From the NCBI GenBank assembly GCA_003133245.1, contig PKWM01000048.1, positions 124,001 to 188,000 of the forward strand: a stretch of 64,000 bases of DNA, in the 5' to 3' direction. The translations under genes and the position numbers were made by a program. This stretch comes from Rhodoferax sp. (GTDB lineage Bacteria > Pseudomonadota > Gammaproteobacteria > Burkholderiales > Burkholderiaceae_C). Position 1 is the first letter of the stretch. The number at the start of each line of letters is the position of its first letter. Shown here one piece after another: positions 49,332 to 59,867 of the stretch. The notes under the pieces are model-generated. The model searched no databases and was not told where the DNA came from. It saw nothing but the letters and a program-made list of their open reading frames with translations.

Positions 49332-51152
49332 ATGTCTTACCTCGTGCTCGCCCGCAAATACCGACCCCGCAATTTCTCCGAGTTGGTGGGACAGGATCAC
49401 GTGGTCAAGGCGCTCAGCAATGCGTTGACCACGCAGCGGCTGCACCACGCTTACCTGTTTACCGGTACGCGCGGCGTCGGCAAGACCACGATCTCACGCA
49501 TTCTGGCCAAATCGCTGAACTGCCAGGGCGCCGACGGCACCGGCTCCATCACCGCAACGCCGTGCGGCGTCTGCCCGGCTTGCAGTGACATTGATGCCGG
49601 CCGCTTTGTCGATTACACCGAGCTTGACGCCGCCTCTAATCGGGGCGTGGACGAAGTGCAGGCGCTGCTGGAGCAGGCGGTCTATAAGCCGGTGCAGGGG
49701 CGCTTCAAGGTGTTCATGATTGACGAAGTTCACATGCTCACCGGCCACGCCTTTAACGCCATGCTCAAGACGCTCGAAGAGCCGCCGGCGTATCTGAAAT
49801 TTGTGCTGGCCACCACCGATCCGCAAAAAGTGCCTGCCACCGTGCTGTCGCGCTGCCTACAGTTCAACTTGCGCCCGATGGCACCCGAGACCATTGCCGA
49901 GCACCTGCAAAAGGTGTTGCAAGTCGAAAACGTGGTGGCGGATGCCGCCTCGCTGCGCTTGCTGGCGAGAGCGGCGCGCGGTTCCATGCGTGACGCCTTG
50001 AGTCTGGCCGACCAGGCCATCTCTTTTGGTGCCGGTCAACTTGAAGAAGCCGGTGTGCGCCAAATGCTCGGCAGTGTGGACCGCTCCTACGTGTTTCGTC
50101 TGATTGATGCGCTGGCACAGGGTGACGGCAAAACGGTAGTCGAAACGTCTGAGTCTTTGCGCCTGCACGGCCTGAGCGCTGCCTCCACCCTGGAAGAGAT
50201 GAGTGCGGTGTTGCAACGCATGGCGGTGTTGCAGGCGGTGCCCAACGCTGGCACTGAGGTCGATGAGACCGACCCGGATGCCGCCGACGTGGCCCGCCTA
50301 GCCAGACTGATGCCGACAGACGAGACGCAACTGCTCTACAGCATCTGCTTGTACGGTCGCGCCGAGCTCGGGCTGGCTCCCGATGAATACGCTGCGCTCA
50401 CCATGGTTTTATTGCGGTTGCTGGCTTTCAAGCCGAGCACCGGCACGGCCAGCGCGGCTCAAAAAAAAACTCTGACTGATGCCCCGGTAGTGCGGGCGGC
50501 TGCGCTAGCCCGACCGGTGCCCGCGTCTTCACCTGCGCCAATGGCACAGGCTTTGCCCACTGCGTTGGCGTCGGAGCCGGCTGCGTTGGCAGTATCGTCG
50601 CTGCCGCCCGGACGCCAGTTGCACGTCCATAGCGCAGCTTCAGCAAGCGATCAAGCCATGGGTGAAGCCGCACCCTCAGTGAACAAAATAGTCGCCATTC
50701 CAGTAAGGGTGCAGGCCGATTCGCGCACGGAGGCGCTGGCGGGTCAATCAGCGCCGCTATTGCTTCCCTCCGAGGAGGGCGAGTTCTGGCAACGCACGGT
50801 GCAGCAGCTGATCGCCAGCGAGGCCATCACCGCCATGGTGCGTGAGCTCGCCTTGCAGTCGCAGTTGATCGCACGCGACACCGATCAGTGGCTGCTGCGC
50901 ATCGAGCGTGAGTCGCTCAACCAGAGCGGCAACCGCGACCGCCTTGCAAACGCACTCCAGGGGGCCGGTCACGCTGTAAGTTTGGCGGTGGAGGTGGGCC
51001 GCGTGACAGACAGCCCGGCCAGGCGCAACGCAGCACAAGCAGCTGAGCGGCAGTTGGCCGCTGAAAAAATCATTTTTGAAGATCCGTTTGTGCAGACCAT
51101 GATGCGCGATTTTGCGGCGAAAATCGTTCCCGGCAGCATTAAACCAGGTTGA
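49332..51152 (+). CDS. dnaX: DNA polymerase III tau (and probably gamma) subunit
   Basis: DnaX is the clamp-loader ATPase and, as tau, the organiser of the replisome. The 606-residue tau has LARKYRPRNFSELVGQDHVV, Walker A GTRGVGKT (residues 45-52) and a zinc-binding cysteine cluster (NCQG, then PCGVCPACSD). Walker B is VFMIDEVHML and the sensor is ATTDPQKVPATVLSRC. Domains I-III end near residue 370. A run of nine A residues at codons 377-380 is followed at once by stops in both other frames and by a hairpin, so a gamma form of about 380 residues is likely (see findings). The C-terminal tau part is Ala/Pro-rich and then conserved. Confidence 0.97.
   Translation: MSYLVLARKYRPRNFSELVGQDHVVKALSNALTTQRLHHAYLFTGTRGVGKTTISRILAKSLNCQGADGTGSITATPCGVCPACSDIDAGRFVDYTELDAASNRGVDEVQALLEQAVYKPVQGRFKVFMIDEVHMLTGHAFNAMLKTLEEPPAYLKFVLATTDPQKVPATVLSRCLQFNLRPMAPETIAEHLQKVLQVENVVADAASLRLLARAARGSMRDALSLADQAISFGAGQLEEAGVRQMLGSVDRSYVFRLIDALAQGDGKTVVETSESLRLHGLSAASTLEEMSAVLQRMAVLQAVPNAGTEVDETDPDAADVARLARLMPTDETQLLYSICLYGRAELGLAPDEYAALTMVLLRLLAFKPSTGTASAAQKKTLTDAPVVRAAALARPVPASSPAPMAQALPTALASEPAALAVSSLPPGRQLHVHSAASASDQAMGEAAPSVNKIVAIPVRVQADSRTEALAGQSAPLLLPSEEGEFWQRTVQQLIASEAITAMVRELALQSQLIARDTDQWLLRIERESLNQSGNRDRLANALQGAGHAVSLAVEVGRVTDSPARRNAAQAAERQLAAEKIIFEDPFVQTMMRDFAAKIVPGSIKPG
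50461..50517 (+). promoter_or_regulatory. Likely frameshift/slippage signal in dnaX
   Basis: Nine A residues (50461-50469) form the heptamer A AAA AAA in the zero frame. The -1 frame stops at TGA 50477-50479 and the +1 frame at TGA 50473-50475. Downstream, 14 bases after the run, a nested stem forms: CCGGT (50484-50488) with ACCGG (50513-50517), and inside it CGGGC (50493-50497) with GCCCG (50508-50512). Confidence 0.7.
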
Positions 51153-51177
51153 AATTTTTCAAGGATAACTCCAACAA

Positions 51178-51210
51178 CCTGGATTGCCGCGCTACGCTCG
51201 CAATGACGGA
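51178..51210. repeat. REP-like palindromic sequence
   Basis: The stretch between dnaX and ybaB reads GGATTGCCGCGCTACGCTCG and then CAATGACGG. It is an imperfect palindrome of the widespread 'GCAATCC...CATTGC' repeat family often scattered between bacterial genes. Only one copy is visible in this window. Confidence 0.45.
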
Positions 51211-51261
51211 TTCAAGTGTCCTAAGGCCTTTCCATTCCAAACACAAACCAAGGAACCAACC

Positions 51262-51594
51262 ATGTTTAATAAAGGACAACTCGCCGGCCTGATGAAACAG
51301 GCACAAGCGATGCAGGACAACATGAAAAAGGCCCAGGACGATCTCGGCAACATTGAAGTGACCGGTGAATCGGGCGCTGGCCTGGTCAAGGTTTTGATGA
51401 CCTGCAAGCACGACGTGCGCCGGGTCACGATCGACCCGAGCTTGCTGGCCGAGGACAAAGACATGCTGGAAGACCTGGTGGCCGCAGCCTTCAACGCCGC
51501 CGTGCGCAAAGCCGAAGACACCACAACCGAGAAAATGGGCAAGATCACGGCGGGGATGCCAGCGTTGCCCGGTGGCATGAAATTCCCTTTTTGA
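51262..51594 (+). CDS. ybaB: YbaB/EbfC nucleoid-associated protein
   Basis: This is a 110-residue DNA-binding protein that forms dimers. From the ATG at 51262 (preceded by AAGGAACC) it reads [20 protein letters not shown] with the N-terminal coiled coil. Then come [20 protein letters not shown] and the C-terminal [13 protein letters not shown]. The frame extends upstream through the repeat without meaning. The dnaX-ybaB-recR order is widely conserved. Confidence 0.95.
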   Translation: MFNKGQLAGLMKQAQAMQDNMKKAQDDLGNIEVTGESGAGLVKVLMTCKHDVRRVTIDPSLLAEDKDMLEDLVAAAFNAAVRKAEDTTTEKMGKITAGMPALPGGMKFPF

Positions 51595-51631
51595 TGTAGG
51601 CTGCCGAGCAAGCGTGATGCGTCGTTGATCT

Positions 51632-52222
51632 ATGTCCAATGCCAATTCACTTGACGTGCTGATCCAGGCGCTGCGGCGCTTGCCCGGCGTGGGCGTGAAG
51701 TCGGCCTCGCGCATGGCGTTTCACTTGCTGCAGCATGACCGCCATGGCGCTCAGGTCTTGGCGCGTGCACTTCAGGATGCCTCCGAGAGCATTCGTCATT
51801 GCGAGCGCTGCCACACTTTCACGCAGGCCGAGGTTTGCTTCACCTGTCTGGATTCGCGCCGCGATGCCACCCAGTTATGCGTGGTGGAGACACCGGCGGA
51901 TCAGTCGGCGGTCGAGCGCACCGGTGCTTACAAGGGTCTGTACTTTGTGTTGATGGGCAAAATTAGTCCGCTCGACGGCATTGGCCCCAAAGACATCGGT
52001 CTCAAAGGGTTGTTTGATCGAGCTTGCGATGGCATGGTGCAGGAGGTGATTGTTGCGACCAACTTTACGGCCGAGGGCGAAGCCACTGCCCACGTCATTA
52101 ACGAAGGGCTCAAAGCCAAGGGTCTGCACCTGACGCGGCTGGCGCGTGGCGTGCCGATCGGCAGCGAGCTGGAGTACGTCGATCTTGGCACCATTGCGCA
52201 TGCGCTGGTGGACCGACGCTGA
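51632..52222 (+). CDS. recR: Recombination protein RecR
   Basis: RecR forms a ring that works with RecO (6354-7106 in this window) to load RecA at gaps. The 196-residue protein has the helix-hairpin-helix [19 protein letters not shown], the zinc finger [16 protein letters not shown], and a Toprim domain ([34 protein letters not shown]). It ends in [18 protein letters not shown]. Confidence 0.98.
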   Translation: MSNANSLDVLIQALRRLPGVGVKSASRMAFHLLQHDRHGAQVLARALQDASESIRHCERCHTFTQAEVCFTCLDSRRDATQLCVVETPADQSAVERTGAYKGLYFVLMGKISPLDGIGPKDIGLKGLFDRACDGMVQEVIVATNFTAEGEATAHVINEGLKAKGLHLTRLARGVPIGSELEYVDLGTIAHALVDRR

Positions 52223-52346
52223 ACTCGATAGGCCGGCTGGGTCCAACAGTAGGTACAAACCCTTTCGGGGAAGTTACTGATGCGCCAGGGGTCTCGACTG
52301 GCTAAGCTCAAGGCTGATCGTACGCAATCTACGCAGCGCAGTCACC

Positions 52347-53393
52347 ATGAACCAACCTCAACTCAACCGCCGCATCTTTGTCGCTGGTACAGCGCTGTTG
52401 GCGGGGTCTTTGCCAGCAGCTCCGCTGTGGTCTCAAACGCGGCCAGAGAAAACAAAAATCTCCATCGCCGTTGTGGACAAGGCAAGTTTTTATCATCTGC
52501 CACTGACCATCGCGGAGCAGCTCGGTTACTTCAAGGCCGAAGGTCTGGAGGTTCAAATCCTCGATTTCCCCGGCGATGCGCGCGCGCTGCTAGCGACCGG
52601 CAGCGGCGGCGCTGATGTGATCTCTGGCGCATATGAACACACCATTGAGCTACAGTCCGTGGGGCAAAAATTTCAGGCTTTTGTATTGCAGAGCCGCGCC
52701 CCCGCAATTGCCATGGGGGTATCGCTTAAAACCATGCCGAATTTCAAAGCAGTGGCAGACCTCAAGGGCAAGAGAATCGGTGTTTCAACCCTGGGTTCGT
52801 TAACGCATGGGGTGGTCAAGCTGGTTTTAGCGCGTGTCGGTCTCAAGACTAACGACGTGAGCCTGGTTCCTGTTGGCACTGCTGCCGAGGCGCTGACAGC
52901 GTTTCGTGCCGGTCAGATTGATGCCCTTTGCAATGTCGATCCGGTGCTGACCCTGCTGGAGCAAAAGAGCGAGATTCGCCTCATCGCCGATACTCGTACG
53001 CTCAAAGACACGATGCGTGTCTTTGGCGGTGTCATGCCGGCGGCTTGCCTCTATGCAGCGCTGAATTTTGTGCAAAAAAACCCAATCATTGTGCAGGCTT
53101 TGACCCATGCGATGGTACGCAGCCTGAAGTGGCTGCAAACGGCAGGCCCTGGCGACCTTATTAAAACAGTGCCGGAAGCCTACCTGCTGGGGGATCGGGC
53201 TTTGTACCTGGCGGCGTTCAACAAGCTACGCGAGGCCATTTCTACCGACGGTCTGATCCCAGAAGAGGGCCCACGAACCGCCTTGCGGGCGCTGGCCAGT
53301 TTTGACTCAACCATGAAGATCGACAAAATCGAGCTTGCTCAAACCTACACCAACGAGTTTGCCACGAAGGCCAAAGTGCGCTTCAAAGCCTGA
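52347..53393 (+). CDS. ABC transporter substrate-binding protein (SsuA/NMT1-like), orphan
   Basis: This is a 348-residue periplasmic binding protein. The N-terminus has a twin-arginine-like NRRIFVAGTALLAG signal, then the mature part KISIAVVDKASFYHLPLTIA. It has YFKAEGLEVQILDFPG, LKGKRIGVSTLGSLTHGVVK and AFRAGQIDALCNVDPV, all typical of the sulfonate/nitrate/thiamine-precursor class. No permease or ATPase gene adjoins it, so its transporter or sensor partner is elsewhere, or it acts as an orphan. The ligand is unknown. Confidence 0.85.
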   Translation: MNQPQLNRRIFVAGTALLAGSLPAAPLWSQTRPEKTKISIAVVDKASFYHLPLTIAEQLGYFKAEGLEVQILDFPGDARALLATGSGGADVISGAYEHTIELQSVGQKFQAFVLQSRAPAIAMGVSLKTMPNFKAVADLKGKRIGVSTLGSLTHGVVKLVLARVGLKTNDVSLVPVGTAAEALTAFRAGQIDALCNVDPVLTLLEQKSEIRLIADTRTLKDTMRVFGGVMPAACLYAALNFVQKNPIIVQALTHAMVRSLKWLQTAGPGDLIKTVPEAYLLGDRALYLAAFNKLREAISTDGLIPEEGPRTALRALASFDSTMKIDKIELAQTYTNEFATKAKVRFKA

Positions 53394-53415
53394 AGCCAAA
53401 ACCAACTTTCCCGGA

Positions 53416-54855
53416 TTATTTATGGGCCAGTTGGGTCGATTTGCTAATTTTCTTGAGCGCGTGTCGTGAGCCTGGTTTAGTCTTTGCCCTGGCTGTCGCC
53501 GGGCTCCTGGCTTTTGTTTTGCTGCGGGCTGCCGGGTGGCCTGTTTTGGAAGTTTTGCGCTTGTTCACAACTTCCGGGGACAAGGTCAACTGGCCATTGT
53601 CTGCCAGATGCACCCCAACATCAGTTTCGAGATGGACCGAGCGTGGCACCAGCAGGCTCGACCCGGCCTTGATCAACACCCGGGCCGGAATCTTGTTGAC
53701 GCTGCGCAGCTCGGCCTCCGTCATGCCCACGTGTTTGGCCGCAACAGACGGCTTCATGGTACTGGGTGCCTGCCAAACGGTCCAACTCGCCAACTGACCA
53801 GCGCTGTAGGCTGCCAGATTGCGCTGAAAGATAACCGCGTTGTCCCACGGCAACAGGATTTGAGGGGTGCCGGCAGCCAGGATGACGGGACGGCTGGCTG
53901 ATGAGTTGAGCGCCTTGAAATCTTCCAGCGGCACTTCGGCCAGTTTGGCCGCCAGTGCCACATCCATGTCGCGTTGAATATCGACCGCCTGGAAGTAGGG
54001 GTGATTTTCAATCAACGGCAAACGCGCGCTAAAGGCCTCTGGGTTTGACAAAAGATTTTTTACAGCCTGTAGTTTTGGCACATAAAGACGGGTTTCCTCA
54101 GGCAGCTTGAGATCGGTGTAACTGATACCCAAACCAGCCTTCTGGTTTTTTGCAATGGCACGCGCCACACTGCCTTCACCCCAGTTGTAGGCCGCCAATG
54201 CCAGTTGCCAGTCGCCAAACATGTCATGGAGCTTTTGCAGGTAGTCCAGGGCGGCGCGGGTCGAGGCCAGCACATCGCGTCGGTCGTCACGGAAAGCGTT
54301 CTGTTTGAGCTCGAAGGATTTGCCGGTGGCTGGCATGAATTGCCACATGCCCGCAGCTTTGGCACTGGAGACGGCTTGCGGGTTGAAAGCGCTCTCTATA
54401 AATGGCAGCAGCGCCAGCTCGGTCGGCATGTTGCGCCGCTCCAGCTCTTCAACAATATAAAACAGGTATTTACGCGAGCGCTCAGTCATGCGCAGCACAT
54501 AGTCGGGCCGGGTGTTGTACCACTGCTCGCGGTTGGTCACCAGATCATTCTCCAGATTGGGCATGGCAAAGCCACGCTGGATGCGCTCCCATAAATCGGC
54601 CGGTGGCGTCAATTGGGTTACCGCCCTTGAGCTGGTTTGCGCTGCTGTAATGGGTTGCAAGGCGCCACTCGGGATGAAGGAGCTGGTGGCATTGGAGGCC
54701 AATGGGTTGGACCTGGAGACTGCCGATCCGGCCAGGGTGTCAACCCCATCCGGGTTGGACGGCGTGATCACACCAGTGCTGGCGCAGCCGCTCAGCCCGA
54801 GGAGAATCATCAGACCAACCAAAGTGAATGATTTAATCAAGACTGGTCTTTCCAT
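53416..54855 (-). CDS. mltD: Membrane-bound lytic murein transglycosylase MltD-like
   Basis: This is a 479-residue lipoprotein that cleaves peptidoglycan. The N-terminus has a signal with lipobox LGLSGCAS. The transglycosylase SLT domain carries the catalytic glutamate in [20 protein letters not shown], followed by [15 protein letters not shown] and [20 protein letters not shown]. One probable LysM region ([21 protein letters not shown]) follows. The C-terminus is a basic Lys/Ala/Thr-rich tail of about 45 residues, unusual in composition. The start overlaps the gloB stop by 19 bases. Confidence 0.92.
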   Translation of the reverse strand: MERPVLIKSFTLVGLMILLGLSGCASTGVITPSNPDGVDTLAGSAVSRSNPLASNATSSFIPSGALQPITAAQTSSRAVTQLTPPADLWERIQRGFAMPNLENDLVTNREQWYNTRPDYVLRMTERSRKYLFYIVEELERRNMPTELALLPFIESAFNPQAVSSAKAAGMWQFMPATGKSFELKQNAFRDDRRDVLASTRAALDYLQKLHDMFGDWQLALAAYNWGEGSVARAIAKNQKAGLGISYTDLKLPEETRLYVPKLQAVKNLLSNPEAFSARLPLIENHPYFQAVDIQRDMDVALAAKLAEVPLEDFKALNSSASRPVILAAGTPQILLPWDNAVIFQRNLAAYSAGQLASWTVWQAPSTMKPSVAAKHVGMTEAELRSVNKIPARVLIKAGSSLLVPRSVHLETDVGVHLADNGQLTLSPEVVNKRKTSKTGHPAARSKTKARSPATARAKTKPGSRHALKKISKSTQLAHK

Positions 54856-55604
54856 TGGCGCAGGGCAGCAAAGATACCGACCTCATCAATGGCGGTGGCG
54901 TCAAAGCCGCGCACGGCCGCAATCACCGAGGCTTCGCGCGTGCGCAAAAACGGGTTGACTTGACGCTCCAACAACAAAGTCGAGGGTAACGTCGGCAGCT
55001 GTTTCAAGCGCAGTGACCGGGCTTTGGCGCTGTACTCGACGATCGCCTGGTTGTTGGGCTCAACCGCAGCAGCAAACGCCAGATTGCTCAAAGTGTATTC
55101 GTGCGCGCAGCAAACGCGGGTGGCCTCAGGCAGCGCCGCCAGTGCGTCAAGCGAGGCCAACATCTGGGCCGGGCTGCCTTCAAACAGACGACCGCAACCC
55201 GCGCTGAACAGCGTATCGCCGCAAAACAGCAAAGGGACCTCGTTCACCTCGGCACAGTAGTAGGCAATGTGGCCAGCGGTGTGGCCCGGCACGTCGATCA
55301 CTTTGAAGTTCAAGCCCAGCGACGGCACCGAGTCGCCATCCTTGAGCCGGGTCAGTGGCTCGGGCATGAGTTCGCGCGCTGGACCAAACACTTTCGCTTG
55401 TGTGGCTTCACGCAAGGCAGCCACACCACCGGTGTGATCGGGGTGATGGTGCGTGACTAGAATGGCGTCGAGTTGCAAGCCCCGTTGTTGCAGGGCGTCG
55501 AGCACTGGTTGCGCGGCACCGGGGTCAACCACCAAGGCGTGTTGGGCATCGTGCAACAGCCAGATATAGTTGTCGGAGAAGGCGGGTAGTGGAATTAACT
55601 GCAT
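54837..55604 (-). CDS. gloB: Hydroxyacylglutathione hydrolase (glyoxalase II)
   Basis: GloB hydrolyses S-lactoylglutathione to lactate and glutathione. This 255-residue metallo-beta-lactamase fold protein begins [19 protein letters not shown]. It has the metal motif [19 protein letters not shown] [11 protein letters not shown] at about residues 52-62, [29 protein letters not shown] and [10 protein letters not shown]. Its start codon shares two bases with the start of the opposing methyltransferase. Confidence 0.97.
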   Translation of the reverse strand: MQLIPLPAFSDNYIWLLHDAQHALVVDPGAAQPVLDALQQRGLQLDAILVTHHHPDHTGGVAALREATQAKVFGPARELMPEPLTRLKDGDSVPSLGLNFKVIDVPGHTAGHIAYYCAEVNEVPLLFCGDTLFSAGCGRLFEGSPAQMLASLDALAALPEATRVCCAHEYTLSNLAFAAAVEPNNQAIVEYSAKARSLRLKQLPTLPSTLLLERQVNPFLRTREASVIAAVRGFDATAIDEVGIFAALRQWKDQS

Positions 55605-56388
55605 GTGTGATCAAATTATAGGTTTTCGGGACTGGTTTGAGACACCGCCAGGACGCTATCTGCTCGCGTGGGAGAAAGCCCAATTGGATCTGGCCGTAAC
55701 CAATATTTTTGGGTTTCATGCTTTGCAACTTGGTTTGCCCGAACTGCCAGGTCTGGCGGCCAACCGCATACCCCACCGCTGGCTGGCCAACGATGCTACG
55801 ACAGCGGGCGCTGACTTCATCACTGATTATTCGGCTTTGCCTTTTCCAGCGAACAGTCTGGATTTGATGCTGCTGCCGCATTCGCTGGAGGTGGCAAGTG
55901 ATCCGCATGCTGCCCTGCGTGAGGCCGAGCGCGTATTGGTGCCCGAAGGGCGAGTTGTAATTTGTGGTTTCAATCCGGTTTCGCTCTGGGCGCTGCGGCA
56001 ACGCCGTGCACGTCTTTATCGGCGACTCGGTTTAAGCCATCTGTTTTTGCCAGACGACGGCAAGTTCATTGGCTACTGGCGTTTGCGTGACTGGCTGGGT
56101 TTATTGGGATTTGAGGTGGAAATCGGTCGCTTCGGCTGTTACCGGCCTGCTTTCTCCAATGAAAAATGGCTACAGCGTTTTAACTGGATGGACCCGGTGG
56201 GCGCGCGCTGGTGGCCGATTTTCGGCGCTGTCTATTTTCTGGTGGCAGTCAAGCGTGTGCGCGGCATGACGCTGCTCAGCCCGGCCTGGAAGGCCGCCAG
56301 AATACCGGCGTCAGTGCCGGTTTCAGTAGCAAACAGTAACACTTTAAAAATGACCCCAAACAACGAGAACAAAAGGACTTTTGATTGA
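55603..56388 (+). CDS. Class I SAM-dependent methyltransferase
   Basis: This is a 261-residue protein, [20 protein letters not shown], of the methyltransferase type that stands next to gloB-rnhA in many proteobacteria. It has [20 protein letters not shown] (motif II region), [20 protein letters not shown] and a long C-terminal part with [16 protein letters not shown]. Motif I is weak ([13 protein letters not shown]). The target is unknown. The ATG at 55603 overlaps the gloB start on the other strand; GTG codons just inside are possible alternatives. The stop overlaps rnhA. Confidence 0.85.
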   Translation: MCDQIIGFRDWFETPPGRYLLAWEKAQLDLAVTNIFGFHALQLGLPELPGLAANRIPHRWLANDATTAGADFITDYSALPFPANSLDLMLLPHSLEVASDPHAALREAERVLVPEGRVVICGFNPVSLWALRQRRARLYRRLGLSHLFLPDDGKFIGYWRLRDWLGLLGFEVEIGRFGCYRPAFSNEKWLQRFNWMDPVGARWWPIFGAVYFLVAVKRVRGMTLLSPAWKAARIPASVPVSVANSNTLKMTPNNENKRTFD

Positions 56389-56834
56389 ACTCGATCGATA
56401 TTTACACCGATGGCGCCTGCAAAGGCAACCCCGGGCCGGGTGGCTGGGGCGCGCTGCTCAAGACAAAAGACACGCAAAAAGAGTTGTGCGGCGGCGAATT
56501 ACTTACCACCAATAACCGCATGGAGATGACGGCGGTGATTGAGGCGCTCTCAGCTTTGAAACGTCCCTGTCACGTGGGGCTGCACGTGGACAGCCAGTAT
56601 GTGCTCAAAGGCATGACCGAGTGGCTGCCAGGCTGGAAGGCCCGTGGCTGGAAAACAGCCGCCAAGGCGCCGGTCAAAAATGTGGACTTGTGGCAGCGGC
56701 TCGATACCCTGGTGAGTGGCGCGGGTCACAAGATCGACTGGCACTGGGTCAAGGGCCATAACGGGCACCCCGGCAACGAGCGCGCCGACGAGCTGGCCAA
56801 CCAAGGGGTGGAGCAGGCGCTGCAACGGCGTTGA
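56385..56834 (+). CDS. rnhA: Ribonuclease HI
   Basis: RNase HI cuts RNA in RNA-DNA hybrids. The 149-residue protein has the active-site residues in [20 protein letters not shown] (Asp), [13 protein letters not shown] (Glu), [11 protein letters not shown] (Asp) and [10 protein letters not shown] (Asp). The start is a TTG at 56385 overlapping the previous stop, with AAGGA 9 bases before it. It converges on moeA with 7 bases between stops. Confidence 0.97.
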   Translation: MNSIDIYTDGACKGNPGPGGWGALLKTKDTQKELCGGELLTTNNRMEMTAVIEALSALKRPCHVGLHVDSQYVLKGMTEWLPGWKARGWKTAAKAPVKNVDLWQRLDTLVSGAGHKIDWHWVKGHNGHPGNERADELANQGVEQALQRR

Positions 56835-56841
56835 GTCGGCT

Positions 56842-58110
56842 TCAGATCACGCCTTCAAACATCATCACATCCACTTCATCGCCCAGGGCAACATTGCCCT
56901 GGTTGTGGTGCAGCACGATCAGGCCGTTGGCCTGCACCATTGAGCTGAGCACGCCCGAGCCCTGGTTGCCGGTGGTCCTGACTTGCAGCGAGCCGTCCGG
57001 GGCGTTGCTGACGATGCCGCGCTGATACTCGGTGCGACCCGGCTTCTTGCGGATTACCTCGCTGCTATGGGCCTTGAGCAGCGGCGCTGGCGCTGCCGTG
57101 CTGCCCATCATTTTCAAAAGAGCCGGACGCACAAAAGCCAGAAAGGTCACCATCACGGCCACTGGATTGCCGGGCAGGCCAAACAATACTGATTTACCAA
57201 TGCGCCCCACTGCCAGTGGCCGCCCCGGGCGCATGGCAATCTTCCAGAAAGCGACGTCGCCGAGCTGGTGCATCATGGCCTTGGTGTAATCGGCTTCGCC
57301 CACGCTGACACCACCGCTGGTAATGACGGCATCGGCCTGGCTTGCTGCCTGTTTGAAGGCGGATTCCAGCAGCGCCGGCTGGTCGCCGACCACGCCAAGG
57401 TCGAGCACGTCGCAACCCAGCCGTTGCAGTAATCCCGTCACGGTGAAGCGGTTGCTGTCATAGACGGCACCCTCGCGCGGCGCTTGGCCCAGGCTCAAAA
57501 TTTCGTCGCCGGTGGAGAAATAAGCGACTCGCAACTTGCGCCAAACCTTAATTTTTTCGATGCCCAAACTGGCCAGCAGTCCCAGCGCAGCAGGGGTGAG
57601 TAGTGCGCCCTTTTGCAGCGCTGGCTGACCTTGCAGAAGGTCTTCACCCAGTTTTCGACGGTTGTCACCGGCACGCAGCAAACCCGCAGGGATGGTGATG
57701 CCAGACTCAACCGCCGCTCTCGCCAGCTCTTGCGGCACCACGGTGTCAAGACCCTTGGGCATCACGGCACCGGTCATGATCTTCACGCATTGCCCTGGTT
57801 GAACCTGGCCTTGCCAGGCTTTTCCAGCCAATGCGGTACCGACGACTTTCAGGTTCAGTGCACTGGTGCTGGAGAGTTGCGCCCCGTCAAAGGCGTAGCC
57901 ATCCATGGCCGAGTTGTCATGCGGGGGCACGCTGATGGGCGAAATGATATCGGCTGCCAGCACGCGTGCAAGCGCCTGAAAAATTCCTGTTTCTTCTGAT
58001 TCGCTGATCGGCGCGACCAACTCTGACAAAAAAACATTGACCGTCTCCGCACGCAAGGCCTGCGGGTCGTAGCCCTCCAGTTCGGCAGCAATTTGCGCCA
58101 GCGTTTTCAT
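56842..58110 (-). CDS. moeA: Molybdopterin molybdenumtransferase MoeA
   Basis: MoeA inserts molybdate into adenylated molybdopterin. The 422-residue protein has [15 protein letters not shown], the [15 protein letters not shown] segment, [30 protein letters not shown] and [13 protein letters not shown], all conserved. Its ATG overlaps the mobA stop by 4 bases, giving the run moaA-mobA-moeA on the minus strand. Confidence 0.97.
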   Translation of the reverse strand: MKTLAQIAAELEGYDPQALRAETVNVFLSELVAPISESEETGIFQALARVLAADIISPISVPPHDNSAMDGYAFDGAQLSSTSALNLKVVGTALAGKAWQGQVQPGQCVKIMTGAVMPKGLDTVVPQELARAAVESGITIPAGLLRAGDNRRKLGEDLLQGQPALQKGALLTPAALGLLASLGIEKIKVWRKLRVAYFSTGDEILSLGQAPREGAVYDSNRFTVTGLLQRLGCDVLDLGVVGDQPALLESAFKQAASQADAVITSGGVSVGEADYTKAMMHQLGDVAFWKIAMRPGRPLAVGRIGKSVLFGLPGNPVAVMVTFLAFVRPALLKMMGSTAAPAPLLKAHSSEVIRKKPGRTEYQRGIVSNAPDGSLQVRTTGNQGSGVLSSMVQANGLIVLHHNQGNVALGDEVDVMMFEGVI

Positions 58111-58736
58111 TGGGTGCGTTCCAATTGATGCAGTTGCGCCAATGTGTTGACGTTGAAGAAAGCTTGTGGGTCATCGCCTGGCTGGTCAAACGGCACCAGC
58201 ACCATTTTTTGCCGGGCAGTCCAGGCATCAGTCTTGCGGCCACCGTCGTGCGTGAATTTAATCAGGCTCTCCAACAGTTCCACACGCAGCAGGCAAAACA
58301 CCGGCTGCGCGCGAATTTGCACTTGAGCATCCTGGCCGACTTCGGGTGCGCTGACCATGGCAATGTCGGCGTTTGAGCTCTGTAGCGCTTGCGCCAGCCG
58401 GGGTGCCAGATCGAGCGGCAGTTGCGGCGTGTCGCACGGTACCGTCATCAGATAAGGCGTTTCACAACGCTCCAGCCCGGTTAAAAACCCCGCCAACGGC
58501 CCGGCGTAGTCAGCCAGACCATCAGGCCAGACCGGTACGCCAAAAGATTCATAAGCAGCCAGATTACGGTTGGCGTTGATCCAGATATTCTCGACACCGC
58601 CCATTTGCAGACGACGCAGGATGTGTAATGCCAGCGGCAGACCGTTGAAGCTTTGCAAACCTTTGTCGGCGCCGCCCATGCGGGTGCCGCGACCACCGGC
58701 CAGGATCAAGCCGGTAATGTCATTCAGGTTGATCAC
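58107..58736 (-). CDS. mobA: Molybdenum cofactor guanylyltransferase MobA
   Basis: MobA attaches GMP to molybdopterin to make the bis-MGD cofactor. The 209-residue protein starts with GTG at 58736 behind a good GGAGG, giving [30 protein letters not shown] N-terminus with [17 protein letters not shown] at about residues 10-26. It also has [18 protein letters not shown] and [11 protein letters not shown]. It lies 1 base after the moaA stop. Bis-MGD enzymes (nitrate reductase or formate dehydrogenase types) are therefore expected in the genome. Confidence 0.95.
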   Translation of the reverse strand: MINLNDITGLILAGGRGTRMGGADKGLQSFNGLPLALHILRRLQMGGVENIWINANRNLAAYESFGVPVWPDGLADYAGPLAGFLTGLERCETPYLMTVPCDTPQLPLDLAPRLAQALQSSNADIAMVSAPEVGQDAQVQIRAQPVFCLLRVELLESLIKFTHDGGRKTDAWTARQKMVLVPFDQPGDDPQAFFNVNTLAQLHQLERTQ

Positions 58737-58737
58737 T

Positions 58738-59817
58738 TTAGCCTCCGATGTAACTCATTTCAACGCGTCGTATGACGCTGCCCGCGTCCGCTGGCAAGGC
58801 ACTGCGAAGCTCGGAATAATGATCCGTGCGGTCCTGCCAGATGCGGCCGATGGCAGCGCCCAGATCAGCGTCTGCGCCATCGGCACGGATCAGTGCGCGT
58901 AAGTCGTAGCCATGGGAGGCAAACAGGCACAGGTAGAGTTTGCCTTCGGTCGAGAGACGGGCCCGGTTGCAGTCGCCACAGAAGGCTTGCGTGACGCTGC
59001 TGATAAGACCAATTTCACCCGCCACCGGGTCGTGCCGGCCGGCAGCGTCGGCATAACCCCAGCGCGCCGCAGTTTCACCTGGCCTGGAGGGTTCGAGTGG
59101 CACCAATGGCAGCTCGTCACCGATCAGTTTGATCACTTCGCTGGACGGTAGCACCTCGTTCATGCGCCAGCCGTTGGTTGCGCCGACATCCATGTACTCG
59201 ATCAAACGCAACACCATGCCGGAGCCTTTGAAACGTCTGGCCATCGGTAAAATTTCATTCTCGTTGGTGCCACGCTTGACCACCATATTGATCTTGATCG
59301 GCCCCAGGCCCGCCTCCTGTGCCGCCTCAATACCGGCGAGCACTTCTGCAACCGGAAAATCGACGTCGTTCATGCGGCGAAACACCGCATCATCGAGGGC
59401 ATCCAGGCTGACCGTCACACGTTGCAGACCGGCGGCCTTGAGCGCGTGTGCCTTACGGGCCAGCAGCGCGCCATTGGTGGTGAGCGTGACGTCCAGAGTG
59501 CGGCCCGCCGGGGTGCGCAACGCTGCCAACTGCTCGATTAGCCGCTCAATGTTTTTGCGCAACAGCGGCTCGCCGCCGGTCAAGCGAATCTTTTCGATGC
59601 CATGCGCCACGAATACTTTGGTAATCCGGGTGATTTCTTCGAACGACAACAACGCGGTGTGTGGCAAATAACGGTAGTTCTGGTCAAAAACCTGTTTCGG
59701 CATGCAGTAGTTGCAGCGGAAGTTGCAGCGGTCGGTCACGCTGATACGCAAATCGCGCAAAGGCCGCTGGCGCTTATCGAGCAGCGGTAAAACCGGTGGT
59801 GTGTACGGTTCAGTCAT
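58738..59817 (-). CDS. moaA: GTP 3',8-cyclase MoaA
   Basis: MoaA is the radical-SAM enzyme that starts molybdopterin synthesis from GTP. The 359-residue protein has the first cluster in [17 protein letters not shown] (about residues 25-41), [15 protein letters not shown], a second cluster [20 protein letters not shown], and ends in a truncated GG tail (MSYIGG), as is typical. It heads moaA-mobA-moeA and follows the hppA terminator. Confidence 0.97.
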   Translation of the reverse strand: MTEPYTPPVLPLLDKRQRPLRDLRISVTDRCNFRCNYCMPKQVFDQNYRYLPHTALLSFEEITRITKVFVAHGIEKIRLTGGEPLLRKNIERLIEQLAALRTPAGRTLDVTLTTNGALLARKAHALKAAGLQRVTVSLDALDDAVFRRMNDVDFPVAEVLAGIEAAQEAGLGPIKINMVVKRGTNENEILPMARRFKGSGMVLRLIEYMDVGATNGWRMNEVLPSSEVIKLIGDELPLVPLEPSRPGETAARWGYADAAGRHDPVAGEIGLISSVTQAFCGDCNRARLSTEGKLYLCLFASHGYDLRALIRADGADADLGAAIGRIWQDRTDHYSELRSALPADAGSVIRRVEMSYIGG

Positions 59818-59867
59818 GGGATTAGGTGTGCATCGGGTTCATGATCAGGTTTGATTCTGGCATGAAT

